64,000 bases of DNA from an uncultured Desulfovibrio sp. (GTDB lineage Bacteria; Desulfobacterota; Desulfovibrionia; Desulfovibrionales; Desulfovibrionaceae), in NCBI GenBank assembly GCA_913063155.1, contig CAJXYU010000002.1:558001-622000 (forward strand). Reading direction: 5' to 3'. The translations under genes were made by a program, and so were the position numbers. Positions 9,106 through 18,671 of the stretch are shown here, one piece after another. The notes below the pieces were generated by a model. That model searched no databases. It had not been told where the DNA came from and was given only the letters and a program-made list of their open reading frames with translations. Within the stretch, counting starts at the first letter, position 1; each line of letters begins with the position of its first letter.

Positions 9106-9816
9106 CTAATCTTCCAGCGTGTAGTCGACGGTATTCACCACCCGGACGACCTTGATTTCCGGGGTGTACTGGTCGCGGTCGCGGATGGAGAACATGCCTT
9201 GGCGTGCTCTGCGGATTGAGCCAACCCTGCTTCCGGAGTCTTCGGCAAATTGCCTCGCAGCCCGCCGTGCATCTTTGGTGGCTTCGGCGATCATTTCGGG
9301 CTTGACCTCATTGAGACGGGTGAACATGAAGCGCGGCTGGAAGTCGTAGTTGCGGATGATCATGATCCCCTGGGAGATCAGTTCCCCCGTCATCGTCATG
9401 AGTTCCTTGACCCGCCTGATGTCCTTGGAGCGCACGGTGATGACGCCCTGAGCGTTATAGCGTTTTTCGGGCCGCTGATTCGGGCTCAAGGGGATGTTTT
9501 CCATGATTTGGGGGGCGGTTGGAGTGATTTCGGCATCGCCCAGCCCGTGTTTGCTGATGAATTCAAGGATGACTTTGTCGGCCGCTTCCAGGTTGGCGTG
9601 CAGTTCTTTCAGAGTGTCGGCTTGCGTCTGGTAGCTGATGGGCCAGATGACCTGGTCAGCCGGATATTCGCGCTCGGCGAATCCTTTCACCGACACGAAG
9701 CGGTCCATGGCCTTGAAGTCTTTGACCGCCTGGCCGAGGGTCCAGCCGCCGCCCGCGATGCCGAGGGCCATCAGCAGGCCCGCCAGTATCAGTCCGATTC
9801 CGTTTTTTCGTTCCAT
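9106..9816 (-). CDS. SIMPL (DUF541) domain protein
   Basis: The 236-residue protein has an N-terminal hydrophobic helix (GLILAGLLMALGIAGGGWTLG), probably an uncleaved anchor or signal. The SIMPL/DUF541 domain covers about residues 38-235, with the typical opening VSVKGFAEREYPADQV and the end TPEIKVVRVVNTVDYTLED. SIMPL proteins are periplasmic or outer-membrane-associated and of unclear function; BP26 is an oligomeric member. It stands alone and faces the preceding gene across a terminator. Confidence 0.85.
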   Translation of the reverse strand: MERKNGIGLILAGLLMALGIAGGGWTLGQAVKDFKAMDRFVSVKGFAEREYPADQVIWPISYQTQADTLKELHANLEAADKVILEFISKHGLGDAEITPTAPQIMENIPLSPNQRPEKRYNAQGVITVRSKDIRRVKELMTMTGELISQGIMIIRNYDFQPRFMFTRLNEVKPEMIAEATKDARRAARQFAEDSGSRVGSIRRARQGMFSIRDRDQYTPEIKVVRVVNTVDYTLED

Positions 9817-9992
9817 ATGTCGTACCCTTCCTTTGTGTCGTCAAGCAGGCGCCCTCCTTATGCCATGAAACACGCGGTCATGCATAGTCGAGAAAAGTTT
9901 GTCGGCTCCCAATTTTCTGAGAGGCTGTTTTTCTTTACGGGGAAATGTGTTTCTATGCATGGGTGAGGGCAATCCTGTACGCGGGAGGTCGC

Positions 9993-10622
9993 ATGACTGT
10001 GGAGGAATCTGTTTTTTTGACGTTGGATGAGGCTCAGGAGGCCGTCTGTATCGATTTTGATCAGTATGGGCCGCAGCCGGCCCAGATGCACCGGGTCATG
10101 GATATCCTCGGGGTGGACCATCCCATCCCTGAAGGTGAGCCTTTGGGCGGGCTGGTGCGCTCCTTGTTCACCTTGTATCGTCCAGATGCCGGTCAACTGC
10201 TCGACATCTGTACCGAGGTGTTCTGGGCCAGAGCCAGGCAGGGCCGCGGACCGGCAGGCGAAATCGGGCTGTTCATCCCCACGGACATGGAATGTTTCCA
10301 CTGTACCCGCTGCGGCAAGTGCTGCCGCTCCCTTGATTTTCACCGTGAATGCTTGGCGGAGGACGTCGCATTGTGGCGTGAGAAGGGGCGCGACGACATT
10401 CTGGAGTGGGTGGGGCAAAACAGGGACGGCGACTACCTTATATGGGTCAGGCCGGGCACGGATCTGGTGACCGAGATTTGTCCCTGGCTGGAGGAATCTG
10501 GTGGCTGCTGGACCTGTTCCATCCATGACCTCAAACCGGAGATTTGCAGGGAATATCCGGGGTCCGGGAAACATGCATACAAGACCGGATGTCCCACCGC
10601 CAACGCGAGATGCCATATTTAG
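9993..10622 (+). CDS. YkgJ-family cysteine cluster protein
   Basis: The 209-residue protein carries the CxxCxxCxxCC cluster in CFHCTRCGKCCRSLDFH at about residues 95-111, plus further C-terminal Cys, as in the UPF0153/YkgJ (Fe/Zn-binding) family. The ATG at 9993 has GGGAGG six bases upstream; an upstream in-frame ATG at 9945 has no Shine-Dalgarno. The family has no settled function. A terminator hairpin follows at 10,659. Confidence 0.85.
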   Translation: MTVEESVFLTLDEAQEAVCIDFDQYGPQPAQMHRVMDILGVDHPIPEGEPLGGLVRSLFTLYRPDAGQLLDICTEVFWARARQGRGPAGEIGLFIPTDMECFHCTRCGKCCRSLDFHRECLAEDVALWREKGRDDILEWVGQNRDGDYLIWVRPGTDLVTEICPWLEESGGCWTCSIHDLKPEICREYPGSGKHAYKTGCPTANARCHI

Positions 10623-10658
10623 CGTTTGCCGTTTTTTCAAGGTGCATGATTTGCCTGG

Positions 10659-10697
10659 AACCGGACGACTTGTGTATAAGCAGGGCGTCCGGTTTTC
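10659..10697 (+). terminator. Rho-independent terminator
   Basis: A 9-bp stem (AACCGGACG / CGTCCGGTT) with an 18-nt loop is followed by TTCTTG. It sits 37 bp after the YkgJ-type gene and before the glycosyltransferase. Confidence 0.65.
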
Positions 10698-10730
10698 TTG
10701 CCGTGAAATCATAAAGATCAGAGGGATGGT

Positions 10731-11558
10731 GTGATTCGATTCAGTGTGGTGATTCCGACCTACAACAGGGAATCCTTTTTGCCCCAGGCCATTGCCAGCG
10801 TGGCCAACCAGGGGGTACGCGCCGAACTGTTGGTGGTGGACGACGGGTCCACGGACAATACCGAGGTCCTGGTGCGGACCATGAAGGTTCCCGGTCTGCG
10901 TTACGTGAAAAAGGAAAACGGCGGTGTGGCCTCGGCCGTCAATCTGGGAATCAGGATGTCTCGCGGCGATTTCATTATTCCGTTGGGCTCGGATGACGCC
11001 TTTGCTCCCGGCGTGCTCGGGAAATACGCCCGGCTGGCCGCAGCCCGGCCCGAACTGGACGTGCTTTACGGCAACATGGTGCTCACGGACACGGAGTTCA
11101 ACGTACTTGGCGGCTGGAATTACGAGGACTGGGATGGACGCTCCGAAGTCCTGGTGGGCAGCCTTGTCAAGAACATGCCCATCGCCCAGTCGGGCACGGC
11201 TTTTCACCGGCGGCTTTTCGAACGTTTCGGCATGTATGACGAATCCCTGTCTCGCGGGTCGGACCACGATCATATCGCCCGCATCGCCGCTCATGCCCGG
11301 TTCAAGCACATTGCCGCACCTGCACTTTTCTGCCGTAATCATGACGACAACATTTCCAGAAAGTCGGCGACGTTTCGCGAATGCAAGGCCCGAGTCACGC
11401 GTCGTATCGTAAAGCGATACGGCCTGGAACGGCTTTTCCCGGAGTATGGCTGGCAGGGCGATGCCGAAGCCGCCCGCGCCGCTGCGCATGCGGATCTGGT
11501 GAAGATTTTCACTGTTTATGATGACCGGCAAAGCATTGAGCGGTACTCGGTGGGATGA
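10731..11558 (+). CDS. Family 2 glycosyltransferase
   Basis: The 275-residue GT-A protein starts at a GTG with GAGGG upstream; an ATG five bases earlier runs into a stop at once. It shows the family opening VVIPTYNRESFLPQAIASV, the nucleotide-binding VVDDGSTDNT, and GSDDAF as the likely DXD-type metal site. There is no membrane segment, so it is cytoplasmic. The acceptor cannot be predicted. A glycan role is supported only loosely by the CgeB-like glycosyltransferase 1.5 kb away. Confidence 0.88.
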   Translation: MIRFSVVIPTYNRESFLPQAIASVANQGVRAELLVVDDGSTDNTEVLVRTMKVPGLRYVKKENGGVASAVNLGIRMSRGDFIIPLGSDDAFAPGVLGKYARLAAARPELDVLYGNMVLTDTEFNVLGGWNYEDWDGRSEVLVGSLVKNMPIAQSGTAFHRRLFERFGMYDESLSRGSDHDHIARIAAHARFKHIAAPALFCRNHDDNISRKSATFRECKARVTRRIVKRYGLERLFPEYGWQGDAEAARAAAHADLVKIFTVYDDRQSIERYSVG

Positions 11559-11638
11559 TCGTCCGGTCGGTGTGCACGTCTTGGATATTTCCTTCCTTTT
11601 GCGTTACCTTCCGAAAAAAAAGATACGGAGTTGGAGCC

Positions 11639-13021
11639 ATGACTCAATATAAGCAAGTGGAAAGTGTACACGGACTGGGACGTCGAGAGTTCCTGAAGCT
11701 GACCGGCATCGGCACGTTGATGCTGGCCACGGGGTGCGCCAAGAATCCCGTTACCGGCGAGAGCCAGTTCATGCTCGTGTCCGAAGAGCAGGAGATCGCT
11801 TTGGACAAGCAGGCCTCGCCCCATCAGTTTTCCAACGACTACGGCGCAGTGCAGGAAGCGAGCCTGAACAAGTATGTGAGCGGCGTGGGCATGCATTTGG
11901 CCAAGGCCAGCCATCGACCGGACATGCCGTACAACTTTCGTTGCCTCAACGCCACCTATGTGAATGCCTACGCCTTCCCCGGCGGCAGCATCGGCGTGAC
12001 CCGGGCCATCATGCTGGAACTGGAAAACGAGGCAGAGCTTGCCGCATTGCTGGGTCATGAGATCGGTCATGTCAACGCCCGGCACACGGCCTCGCGCATG
12101 AGCAAGCAGCAGGGCATGGGGCTGATTGTGGGGCTCGGTTCCGCCGCCGCGGGCGCCTTCAGCAGCGGGCTCGGTTCACTGGTCTCCCAGGCGGGCGGTT
12201 TCGGCGCCAGCGCATTACTGGCCAGCTACAGCCGCGACGATGAGCGGCAGGCCGATGATTTGGGCATGGAGTACATGCTTCGGGGCGGATACGAGACCGA
12301 AGGCATGGTCGGGCTCATGGAAATGCTCAACGAGCGACACAAGAGCAAGCCCAGCGCATTGGAGGTCATGTTCGCCACCCACCCCATGAGCAGCGAGCGT
12401 CTGGCTACGGCCCGCGCCGCAGCGGCCGGGAAATACGCAACTTCGGCAGACTTCAAGTTCTACAAGGAACGGTATATGGACAATACCGCCTCCCTGCGCA
12501 AGATCGCCCCGGCCATCGACGAGATGCAGAAGGGCGGCAAGGCCATGAGCAAGAAGCAGTACGGCCAGGCTGAAGACCATTTCAAAGCGGCCTTGAAGAC
12601 TGCTCCCAACGATTACACGGCCCTGCTCATGCTTTCCAAGTGTTGCCTGGTGCAGAAAAAGGATAAGGCTGCCGCCACGTATGCGGTGCGCGCCGCCAAG
12701 GTCTACCCGCAGGAACCCCAGGCCCGATTGGTGGCCGGTTTCACCAAGCTGCGCATTGAGCAGTACAACGACTCCCTGAGCTATCTGGCCGCCTATGACA
12801 AGATGTTGCCCGGCAATCCCTATGTGGCGTTTTTCAAGGGGTTGTCCCATGAGCAGCTTGGCAGTCGTGATGCGGCGGCCAATGAATACTATCGCTTCCT
12901 CCAGTCCGTGAAGAAGGGCAATGAGGCCAAGTATGCCTATAGCCGGTTGGTGCAGTGGGGGTATATAAAATCCCAGATTCAGGTGCCCGCGGGTGATCCG
13001 TTCCGCCTTTTGAAGGCGTAG
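11639..13021 (+). CDS. M48 zinc metalloprotease, Tat-type lipoprotein with TPRs
   Basis: The ATG at 11,639 follows GGAG. The N terminus has a twin-arginine motif (GRREFLKLTG) and then a lipobox ending at Cys33 (LMLATGC), so it looks like a Tat-exported lipoprotein. The M48 catalytic motif HEIGH is at residues 140-144, and the third zinc ligand is likely in ERQADDLGMEYM. Residues about 300-440 contain TPR-like helical repeats. This architecture (460 aa) matches BepA/LoiP-type periplasmic proteases that act on misfolded outer-membrane proteins. It is probably monocistronic; hairpins follow at 13,040 and 13,086. Confidence 0.9.
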   Translation: MTQYKQVESVHGLGRREFLKLTGIGTLMLATGCAKNPVTGESQFMLVSEEQEIALDKQASPHQFSNDYGAVQEASLNKYVSGVGMHLAKASHRPDMPYNFRCLNATYVNAYAFPGGSIGVTRAIMLELENEAELAALLGHEIGHVNARHTASRMSKQQGMGLIVGLGSAAAGAFSSGLGSLVSQAGGFGASALLASYSRDDERQADDLGMEYMLRGGYETEGMVGLMEMLNERHKSKPSALEVMFATHPMSSERLATARAAAAGKYATSADFKFYKERYMDNTASLRKIAPAIDEMQKGGKAMSKKQYGQAEDHFKAALKTAPNDYTALLMLSKCCLVQKKDKAAATYAVRAAKVYPQEPQARLVAGFTKLRIEQYNDSLSYLAAYDKMLPGNPYVAFFKGLSHEQLGSRDAAANEYYRFLQSVKKGNEAKYAYSRLVQWGYIKSQIQVPAGDPFRLLKA

Positions 13022-13027
13022 GAAGTT

Positions 13028-13072
13028 TGCCTCCGGCGGGCAAGGGGGATAATCCCCCTTGCAACTCTTAAC
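13028..13072. repeat. Dispersed intergenic repeat, copy 1
   Basis: The element begins GCCTCCGGCGGGCAAGGGG and contains a perfect 10-bp stem (GCAAGGGGGA / TCCCCCTTGC, 13,040-13,062) with a TAA loop. Two related copies lie at 18,324 and 29,622, each just downstream of a gene on the + strand. Confidence 0.7.
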
Positions 13073-13085
13073 TATAAAAACGGCA

Positions 13086-13108
13086 TGTGCGGGGCAGCGC
13101 CCCGCACA
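13086..13108. terminator. Perfect GC-rich hairpin between convergent genes
   Basis: A 10-bp perfect stem (TGTGCGGGGC / GCCCCGCACA) with a 3-nt loop ends two bases before the stop of the leftward CgeB-like gene. It lacks a good T-tract on either strand, so termination may be weak or need other factors. Confidence 0.5.
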
Positions 13109-13109
13109 A

Positions 13110-14624
13110 TTACTCCAGTCCCACGCCTTCCAATACCAGTTTCACCCGATTTTCGTAGGCGTGTTCCCGCAGGATGTGCGTTTGCCAGGCGGTTTGAAGT
13201 TCCGTGCGGAACCGGTCGTTGGCCATGAGTTCGTCGTGCTTGGCGGAAATGTCGTCAGCCGAGGAGAAGACGATGGGCCGCACCAGCTCGTCGGGGAAAA
13301 GGTCCAGACCGGGCGTGTCGTCGGTCATCAGGAACCCGCCCGCGCACCAGACGTCGAAATGCCGCTGGGTCAGTCCGGCCGGGAGCTGCGGGCTGGTCAT
13401 GTTCAGGCACATGCCCGCTTCGCGGTAGATCGCCGGAAGAGCGCCGTAATAATCCACTACGGGCCGAACGTCGGTACCGGGACCCAGGATGTCCTTCCAG
13501 CCGTCATCCCCGAATACGGTCAGGTTGGGCGAGGCCTTCAGGCACATGGTGCGCCAGGTCCGTCCGCTTTCCTCCGCGCCCAGTCCCGGCAGGCGCACGT
13601 CGTTGCCCGGCCACAGGGCGCTCACCCCGGTCTGCTCCTGCCACCAGTGGAAATCAGGCCGCTTTCCGTCCACAAGCATCTGGCGCGCCTCGTCCCAATG
13701 CTGGCGGTCCAACTTCAGCCCCGCGTAGTACTTTTGTTTGTCCGGAAACTCCGAGCGGCCCACGAACACCAGCCGGTCCCCGATGCCTTTGGCGAATTCC
13801 GGGAGCTTTCCATTTTTTTGGAAGAGCTGCGGACTGGCCGCCAGGGGCAGGTAGTGTACGTTTTTCGCTCCCAGCTCCCTGAGCGGCAGCATGAAGCTGG
13901 AGTCGGTGATGAAAAGCTCCACTTCCTTCCAGTAACCGGATTTGACCGAAGTCAGCAGGTTGAAGGGATTGTCCACCAGCCAGACCGCCACGCGGGCTCC
14001 GGCCTCGCGCAGCAGATTGAAGCCAAGCCCGAAGGGGTCCAGTCCCTTGAAATTGACGCTGAAAAAGAGTTCCGGCACAGCGGTCTGTAGCAGGTCCGGC
14101 AGATAGGTGCCCGGCGCATTTGCCGCCTTGAACGGGGCCGGCCTGAAGGCGGCGTAGCCCTCATCGCCAAAGGCGATGGCCAATTCGTCGCCAAGCAGAT
14201 CGTTTTCCGTGGTGGGGAGCCACACTTGCCGTTCGATGCCGCATTCGCGCCAGTGGGCTCGGGACAGTTTGGCGGCCAGCGGCCCCCAGAAGGAAGGAAA
14301 GGCATTGAGGGCGGGGCGGTAGCGGAAGACCCGTGCGGTTTTGGCGAATGCCGGGGTGAAGGCCTCAGCAGGCATGGGCCAGAACTGCTCGGGCACTCGC
14401 TTTTTCCAATTCTCGCCCATCTGCTTTTCGAATTCCGGACACTCGACGTAGAGCGGTGTGCGTACGGACGGGAACCACTCCAAGAGTTTCTCCGGTTCCG
14501 GCCCCAGGCCCAGGAAGACGGTTTCAACGCCCATTCCCATGCATTCGAATTGGCCCTTGTCCGAGGGAAGCGTCTGCTTTTTTCCCAGTTCGTTGACAAT
14601 TTGTGCGCGTTCGGGTCTCGTCAT
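13110..14624 (-). CDS. CgeB-like glycosyltransferase
   Basis: The 504-residue soluble protein resembles the CgeB/DUF3880 glycosyltransferases, which have a C-terminal glycosyltransferase group 1-like domain. The C-terminal half contains [11 protein letters not shown], a stretch matching the nucleotide-sugar region, and [20 protein letters not shown], characteristic of the family. The N-terminal half lacks clear motifs. Such genes in desulfovibrios often modify surface or flagellar glycans, but no such gene is adjacent. It is divergent from rlmE. Confidence 0.72.
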   Translation of the reverse strand: MTRPERAQIVNELGKKQTLPSDKGQFECMGMGVETVFLGLGPEPEKLLEWFPSVRTPLYVECPEFEKQMGENWKKRVPEQFWPMPAEAFTPAFAKTARVFRYRPALNAFPSFWGPLAAKLSRAHWRECGIERQVWLPTTENDLLGDELAIAFGDEGYAAFRPAPFKAANAPGTYLPDLLQTAVPELFFSVNFKGLDPFGLGFNLLREAGARVAVWLVDNPFNLLTSVKSGYWKEVELFITDSSFMLPLRELGAKNVHYLPLAASPQLFQKNGKLPEFAKGIGDRLVFVGRSEFPDKQKYYAGLKLDRQHWDEARQMLVDGKRPDFHWWQEQTGVSALWPGNDVRLPGLGAEESGRTWRTMCLKASPNLTVFGDDGWKDILGPGTDVRPVVDYYGALPAIYREAGMCLNMTSPQLPAGLTQRHFDVWCAGGFLMTDDTPGLDLFPDELVRPIVFSSADDISAKHDELMANDRFRTELQTAWQTHILREHAYENRVKLVLEGVGLE

Positions 14625-14635
14625 GGTATCCAGTC

Positions 14636-14664
14636 TTGGCTAATTCGCCGGTTTCGGCTACTGT
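14636..14664 (+). promoter_or_regulatory. Sigma-70-type promoter for rlmE
   Basis: TTGGCT (14,636-14,641) and TACTGT (14,659-14,664) are separated by 17 bp and lie 28 bp before the rlmE ATG, in the divergent intergenic region. Confidence 0.45.
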
Positions 14665-14692
14665 CCGCCCCACACGGCAACGGAGCATCATT

Positions 14693-15292
14693 ATGAAGAA
14701 GTATCAAGATCACTATTTCAAACGGGCCAAAAAGGACAACTATGCGGCCCGGTCCGTCTATAAACTCCAGGAAATCGACAAAAGATTCAAGATCTTTCGG
14801 CAGGGGCAGACCGTTATCGATTTGGGGGCCGCGCCTGGGTCGTGGACCCAGTGGGTCGCCAAGAAAGTCGGGCCCAAGGGGCGGGTGCTGGGCGTGGACC
14901 TGCAGAGCACGGAAACCGAGTTTGCGGAGAACGTGATTTTCATGCAGCAGGACGTGTTTTCGGATTCGCCCGAGTTGCTGGCGACCATGGAGCCGTTGCT
15001 GCCTTTTGATCTGGTCATCAGTGATATGGCTCCCAAGACAACCGGAGTCAAGTTCGCCGATCAGGCCAACAGCCTGGAGCTTTGTGAAAAAGCGTTTGAA
15101 ATAGCCGCCAGGCACCTGAAGAAGGGCGGTCATTTCGTGGTCAAGAATTTCGAGGGGCCGGACACCAAGGCCTATATCGATTCCCTTCGTCCATATTTCA
15201 ATTCCGTCAAAGTCTTCAAGCCCAAGAGCTCGCGGGCCGAGAGCAAGGAGATCTTTGTCGTCGGACTTGGCTTTAAGGGCGTTGAAGGTTAA
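14693..15292 (+). CDS. rlmE: 23S rRNA (uridine-2'-O-)-methyltransferase
   Basis: The 199-residue FtsJ/RlmE protein methylates U2552 of 23S rRNA on the large subunit using S-adenosylmethionine. It has the SAM-binding loop [12 protein letters not shown], and the catalytic Lys-Asp-Lys-Glu set fits YKLQEI, ISDMAPK, VVKNFEG and ESKEIFVVG. The ATG at 14,693 has GGAG upstream and matches the usual length. yebC follows 44 bp later, so co-transcription is likely. Confidence 0.95.
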   Translation: MKKYQDHYFKRAKKDNYAARSVYKLQEIDKRFKIFRQGQTVIDLGAAPGSWTQWVAKKVGPKGRVLGVDLQSTETEFAENVIFMQQDVFSDSPELLATMEPLLPFDLVISDMAPKTTGVKFADQANSLELCEKAFEIAARHLKKGGHFVVKNFEGPDTKAYIDSLRPYFNSVKVFKPKSSRAESKEIFVVGLGFKGVEG

Positions 15293-15336
15293 TAGACAAG
15301 GTTCATTCAGCTGAAGATAAGTTTTAGGAGGAATAC

Positions 15337-16086
15337 ATGGCTGGACACAGTAAATGGGCAAACATCCAACACCGCAAGGGACGTCAGGACGCCAAGAAGG
15401 CGAAATTTTTCACCAAGGCCGCAAAGGACATCATTCTCGCCGCGAAAGCCGGCGGCGGCAACCCTGACGACAACGCTTCCCTGCGCCTGGCCATTCAGAA
15501 GGCCAAGGCCGTGAACCTGCCCAAGGACAAGATCGAGAACGCCATCAAGAAAGGCACTGGCGAGATCGCGGGCGGCGACATCAATGAAGTGGTGTACGAA
15601 GGCTACGCACCCGGCGGCGTGGCAGTGCTCATCGAAGCCGCCACCGACAACAAGAACCGCACCGTGGCCGAAATCCGCCACACGCTGGGCAAGAACGGCG
15701 GGAACATGGGCGAAGCCGGTTCCGTGTCCTGGATGTTCAACAAGAAGGGCGTGATCCTGTTCAAGGAAGACGCGTACTCCGAAGATCAGGTCATGGAAGT
15801 GGGCCTGGAAGCGGGCGCCGAGGACGTGCTCAACGAAGACGGCATGTTCGCCGTGCACTGTGCCCCGTCCGACTACATGGCCGTGCAGGCCGCCTTTGAG
15901 GAAGCGGGCATGACCTATGAGTCCTCCGAACTCTCCCAGATCCCCGAGAACATGATCGAGGTGGACGTGGAGACCGGCAAGAAGATCATGAAACTCATCG
16001 AAGCCATTGAAGACAACGACGACGTGCAGAACGTTCACGTCAACGCCGACTTCCCGGACGAACTCCTGGAGGAGCTCGCAGGCTAG
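15337..16086 (+). CDS. yebC: YebC/PmpR-family protein
   Basis: The 249-residue protein opens with the family signature [20 protein letters not shown] and keeps the [18 protein letters not shown] block. YebC proteins were described as transcriptional regulators and more recently as translation factors that relieve ribosome stalling at proline runs. The start has a TAGGAGGA Shine-Dalgarno. It precedes ruvC by 85 bp, an order common in proteobacteria. Confidence 0.96.
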   Translation: MAGHSKWANIQHRKGRQDAKKAKFFTKAAKDIILAAKAGGGNPDDNASLRLAIQKAKAVNLPKDKIENAIKKGTGEIAGGDINEVVYEGYAPGGVAVLIEAATDNKNRTVAEIRHTLGKNGGNMGEAGSVSWMFNKKGVILFKEDAYSEDQVMEVGLEAGAEDVLNEDGMFAVHCAPSDYMAVQAAFEEAGMTYESSELSQIPENMIEVDVETGKKIMKLIEAIEDNDDVQNVHVNADFPDELLEELAG

Positions 16087-16171
16087 TCTGTCCGAAAGGG
16101 CTCAAGTGCGGCGTCAAGTGCACTGTTGGTGAACTGGCGTATCGGGCTCCCGGAACAGTCTTGAAGACTTT

Positions 16172-16696
16172 ATGAGAAACAGTGCGGACAAATCAAACGG
16201 CGTGACGGTCATCGGTCTGGACCCTGGATCGCGGGTCACGGGCTACGGCATCGTCACGGAAGTTTCGGGGCAGGTCACCCTGGTGGCCACGGGAACGGTC
16301 CGCACACCGGTCAAACAAAGCATGGGCGTCCGGCTGGGGGTGATCTTCACGGAGCTTTCAAAGCTTATCGGCGAGCACCACCCGGTCGAGGCGGCCATAG
16401 AAAACGTCTTTGTGTCCAAGAACGTCATGTCCGCGCTCAAGCTCGGGCAGGCTCGCGGAGCGGCCATGGCAGCCTGCGCCAGCGCGGGAATGGATGTGGC
16501 TGAATATGAGCCCACCTATGTAAAGAAGAATCTTGTCGGTGTGGGCAACGCGCCCAAGTCGCAGGTGGCCTATATGGTCGCCCATACCTTGGGCATCCGT
16601 AATCCCGGCTGGGCCGAGGACGCTTCAGACGCCTTGGCCGTGGCCATCTGCCACCTCAACGAGCGCAGGCTCAGGAAACTTACGGGGCAGCAATGA
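16172..16696 (+). CDS. ruvC: Holliday junction resolvase RuvC
   Basis: The 174-residue RuvC nuclease cuts Holliday junctions after RuvAB branch migration. The acidic catalytic residues lie in VIGLDPGSRVTGYG, AAIENVF and EDASDALAVA, all conserved. The ATG at 16,172 gives 10-12 residues before the first strand; no strong Shine-Dalgarno is visible, so a slightly different start is possible. The stop overlaps the ruvA start (ATGA). Confidence 0.95.
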   Translation: MRNSADKSNGVTVIGLDPGSRVTGYGIVTEVSGQVTLVATGTVRTPVKQSMGVRLGVIFTELSKLIGEHHPVEAAIENVFVSKNVMSALKLGQARGAAMAACASAGMDVAEYEPTYVKKNLVGVGNAPKSQVAYMVAHTLGIRNPGWAEDASDALAVAICHLNERRLRKLTGQQ

Positions 16697-17325
16697 TCGC
16701 ATATCTCGAAGGGCGGGTTCTGGAGGTTTCCGAGACCGGACTCATCCTGATCACGCCGGGTGGTGTGGGCTACGAAGTTGCCGCGCCCGTGTCCGTCCTG
16801 TCCAAGCTTCCGGGCCGTGGTCAGGAGGTGCAACTCTACATCCACACTGCCGTGGCCGAAAAGGCCATCGACCTCTACGGCTTCCTGACTTTCGAGGATC
16901 TGGAGGTCTTCCGGACTCTCATCTCCATCGACAAACTCGGCCCCAAGAAGGCCATGGCCATCCTGGGTCAGTTCGACGCGGACCACCTGCGCGAGATCGC
17001 CTTCCGCGAGGATGCGGACACTCTGGCCACCGTGCCGGGCATCGGTCCCAAGTCCGCCCGTCAGATTCTCTGGAACCTGAAGGACAAGGTGGACAAGTTG
17101 GCCACCGCGCGCCTTAAGGCCGCCCCGTCCAAACCGGGGGCGGCGGCCAAGGCACAGGGGCCGCAAGGCGAGTATTTCGACGCCCTTGCAGGGCTCAAGA
17201 ACCTCGGGTATTCCGAGGAAGAAGCCCGGCCTCTGCTTCAGGACATCTTCGAGGCGGAGGCTGACATTGACGCCGCAACGGCCATTCGTGCGGCACTCAA
17301 GAAAATCGCGGCGGCCCGTACATGA
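16693..17325 (+). CDS. ruvA: Holliday junction helicase subunit RuvA
   Basis: The 210-residue protein has the N-terminal OB domain ([12 protein letters not shown]), helix-hairpin-helix motifs ([16 protein letters not shown] and [14 protein letters not shown]) and the C-terminal RuvB-binding domain ([16 protein letters not shown]), separated by an Ala/Pro/Gly-rich linker. It binds the junction as a tetramer and recruits RuvB. ATGA overlaps on both sides show translational coupling with ruvC and ruvB. Confidence 0.96.
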   Translation: MIAYLEGRVLEVSETGLILITPGGVGYEVAAPVSVLSKLPGRGQEVQLYIHTAVAEKAIDLYGFLTFEDLEVFRTLISIDKLGPKKAMAILGQFDADHLREIAFREDADTLATVPGIGPKSARQILWNLKDKVDKLATARLKAAPSKPGAAAKAQGPQGEYFDALAGLKNLGYSEEEARPLLQDIFEAEADIDAATAIRAALKKIAAART

Positions 17326-18320
17326 GCAAATGCACTCTTCCTGACGATACCATCCGGCCCAGACGCCTTGCCGATTTCATCGGCCAGGATGACCTGCGCG
17401 CCAATCTGGATGTTTTCATCCGTGCGGCGACGGATAACGGTCGGCCTTTGGATCATACTCTTTTCTACGGCAACCCCGGCTTGGGCAAGACGACCCTGGC
17501 CCGGATCATGTCCTCGGAGCTGGGGGTGAATCTCGTGTCCACCTCCGGGCCGGTGCTGGAGCGGTCCGGCGATCTCGCCGCCATTCTCACCAACCTGGAC
17601 GAGGGCGACATCCTGTTCATCGACGAGATTCACCGCATGCCCGCCACCGTGGAGGAAGTGTTGTATCCGGCCATGGAGGATTTCCAGATCGACCTGGTCA
17701 TCGGTTCCGGTCCGGGGGCGCGCACCGTGAAGATCGACCTTGCGCCGTTCACGTTGGTGGGAGCGACCACTCGCCTGGGGCTGCTGACCTCGCCCTTGCG
17801 CGATCGGTTCGGGTGTGTGTTCCGAATTGAATTCTATTCGCCCGAGGAGCTGGGGCGTATTGTGGAGCGTGCTGCGCGTATTCTGGACGTGGAGGTTTCC
17901 CCGGAAGGGGCGTTCACCATCGGCAAGCGTTCGCGCGGCACGCCGCGTATCGCCAACCGCCTGCTGCGCCGGGTGCGGGACTACGCTCATGTTCACGGCG
18001 ACGGCAGCATCGACACCGCCCTGGCCGAAATGGCTTTGGACAGGCTTGATGTGGACCCGTACGGTCTGGACTACATGGACCGCAAGATCCTGCATCTCAT
18101 GATCGAAAATTTCGCGGGCGGCCCCGTGGGGGTGAAGACCCTGGCCGCAGCCTGTTCCGAAGAGGTGCGCACCATAGAGGACATTTACGAACCGTATCTG
18201 ATTCAGTGCGGTTTCTTGAAGCGCACTCCGCGTGGCCGCGTGGCCACTCCGAAGGCATATAAGCATTTGAAGATGCGTGTCGAGGATGGGGACCAGGGAA
18301 ATCTGCTCGGCAATTTCTAG
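17322..18320 (+). CDS. ruvB: Holliday junction helicase motor RuvB
   Basis: The 332-residue AAA+ motor has the family opening [20 protein letters not shown], Walker [12 protein letters not shown], Walker [11 protein letters not shown], the sensor region [11 protein letters not shown] and the C-terminal winged helix with TPRGRVAT. It drives branch migration with RuvA. It is the last gene of the operon; repeat copy 2 and a strong terminator follow. Confidence 0.97.
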   Translation: MSKCTLPDDTIRPRRLADFIGQDDLRANLDVFIRAATDNGRPLDHTLFYGNPGLGKTTLARIMSSELGVNLVSTSGPVLERSGDLAAILTNLDEGDILFIDEIHRMPATVEEVLYPAMEDFQIDLVIGSGPGARTVKIDLAPFTLVGATTRLGLLTSPLRDRFGCVFRIEFYSPEELGRIVERAARILDVEVSPEGAFTIGKRSRGTPRIANRLLRRVRDYAHVHGDGSIDTALAEMALDRLDVDPYGLDYMDRKILHLMIENFAGGPVGVKTLAAACSEEVRTIEDIYEPYLIQCGFLKRTPRGRVATPKAYKHLKMRVEDGDQGNLLGNF

Positions 18321-18323
18321 AGG

Positions 18324-18372
18324 ATGTCCCCGGCGGGCAAAGGATATGATTCCCTTAGCAAACTCTGGGTTG
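18324..18372. repeat. Dispersed intergenic repeat, copy 2
   Basis: The element opens ATGTCCCCGGCGGGCAAAGG and continues with an imperfect hairpin and CTCTGGGTTGT. It aligns with the copies at 13,028 and 29,622 and lies directly after ruvB. Confidence 0.65.
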
Positions 18373-18437
18373 TAAGTTCGTTTTCGGGATTCGTTTCGTT
18401 TAGGTCGGATCCGCACCCACGAGGGGCAAGAGTAATT

Positions 18438-18470
18438 AAAACGCCCGGCGGCTCAATGAGCCGCCGGGCG
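18438..18470. terminator. Strong bidirectional terminator
   Basis: The arms AAAACGCCCGGCGGCTC and GAGCCGCCGGGCGTTTT form a perfect stem around a short loop, with T-runs on both strands. It ends ruvB transcription and also lies just downstream of the small leftward ORF at 18,484. Confidence 0.9.
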
Positions 18471-18483
18471 TTTTGCCGATCAA

Positions 18484-18603
18484 TCAGTAGGAAGTGGCGC
18501 TGGTCGTAGCTGCCATTTTTGTTTCCCCCTGACGAGCCATATGCAGGTAACTAAGTGCCAACCTTCTGCCTTGTATGAGATTTTTGTTGAAAGTGAAATT
18601 CAT
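18484..18603 (-). CDS. Small ORF (39 aa, or 10 aa from an internal start)
   Basis: The ATG at 18,603 opens a 39-codon frame starting MNFTFNKNLIQGRRLALS and ending KMAATTSATSY. Its own Shine-Dalgarno is weak. An internal in-frame ATG for the last ten codons (MAATTSATSY) has a very strong AGGGGG 8 bases upstream. The stop is followed within 15 bp by a strong terminator in the right orientation. The arrangement suggests a real small gene or leader peptide, but codon use is not strongly typical and I do not recognise the family. Confidence 0.45.
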   Translation of the reverse strand: MNFTFNKNLIQGRRLALSYLHMARQGETKMAATTSATSY

Positions 18604-18671
18604 CTTCACTACAGTCTCAAGTAAGTCTAACGAGGCTTATTCGTGCAACAACCCATTCAATGGAGGTTATG

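Noticed and set aside
9858..11531. 557-codon leftward open frame
   Set aside because: It spans the YkgJ-type and glycosyltransferase genes antisense and has no recognisable domain.
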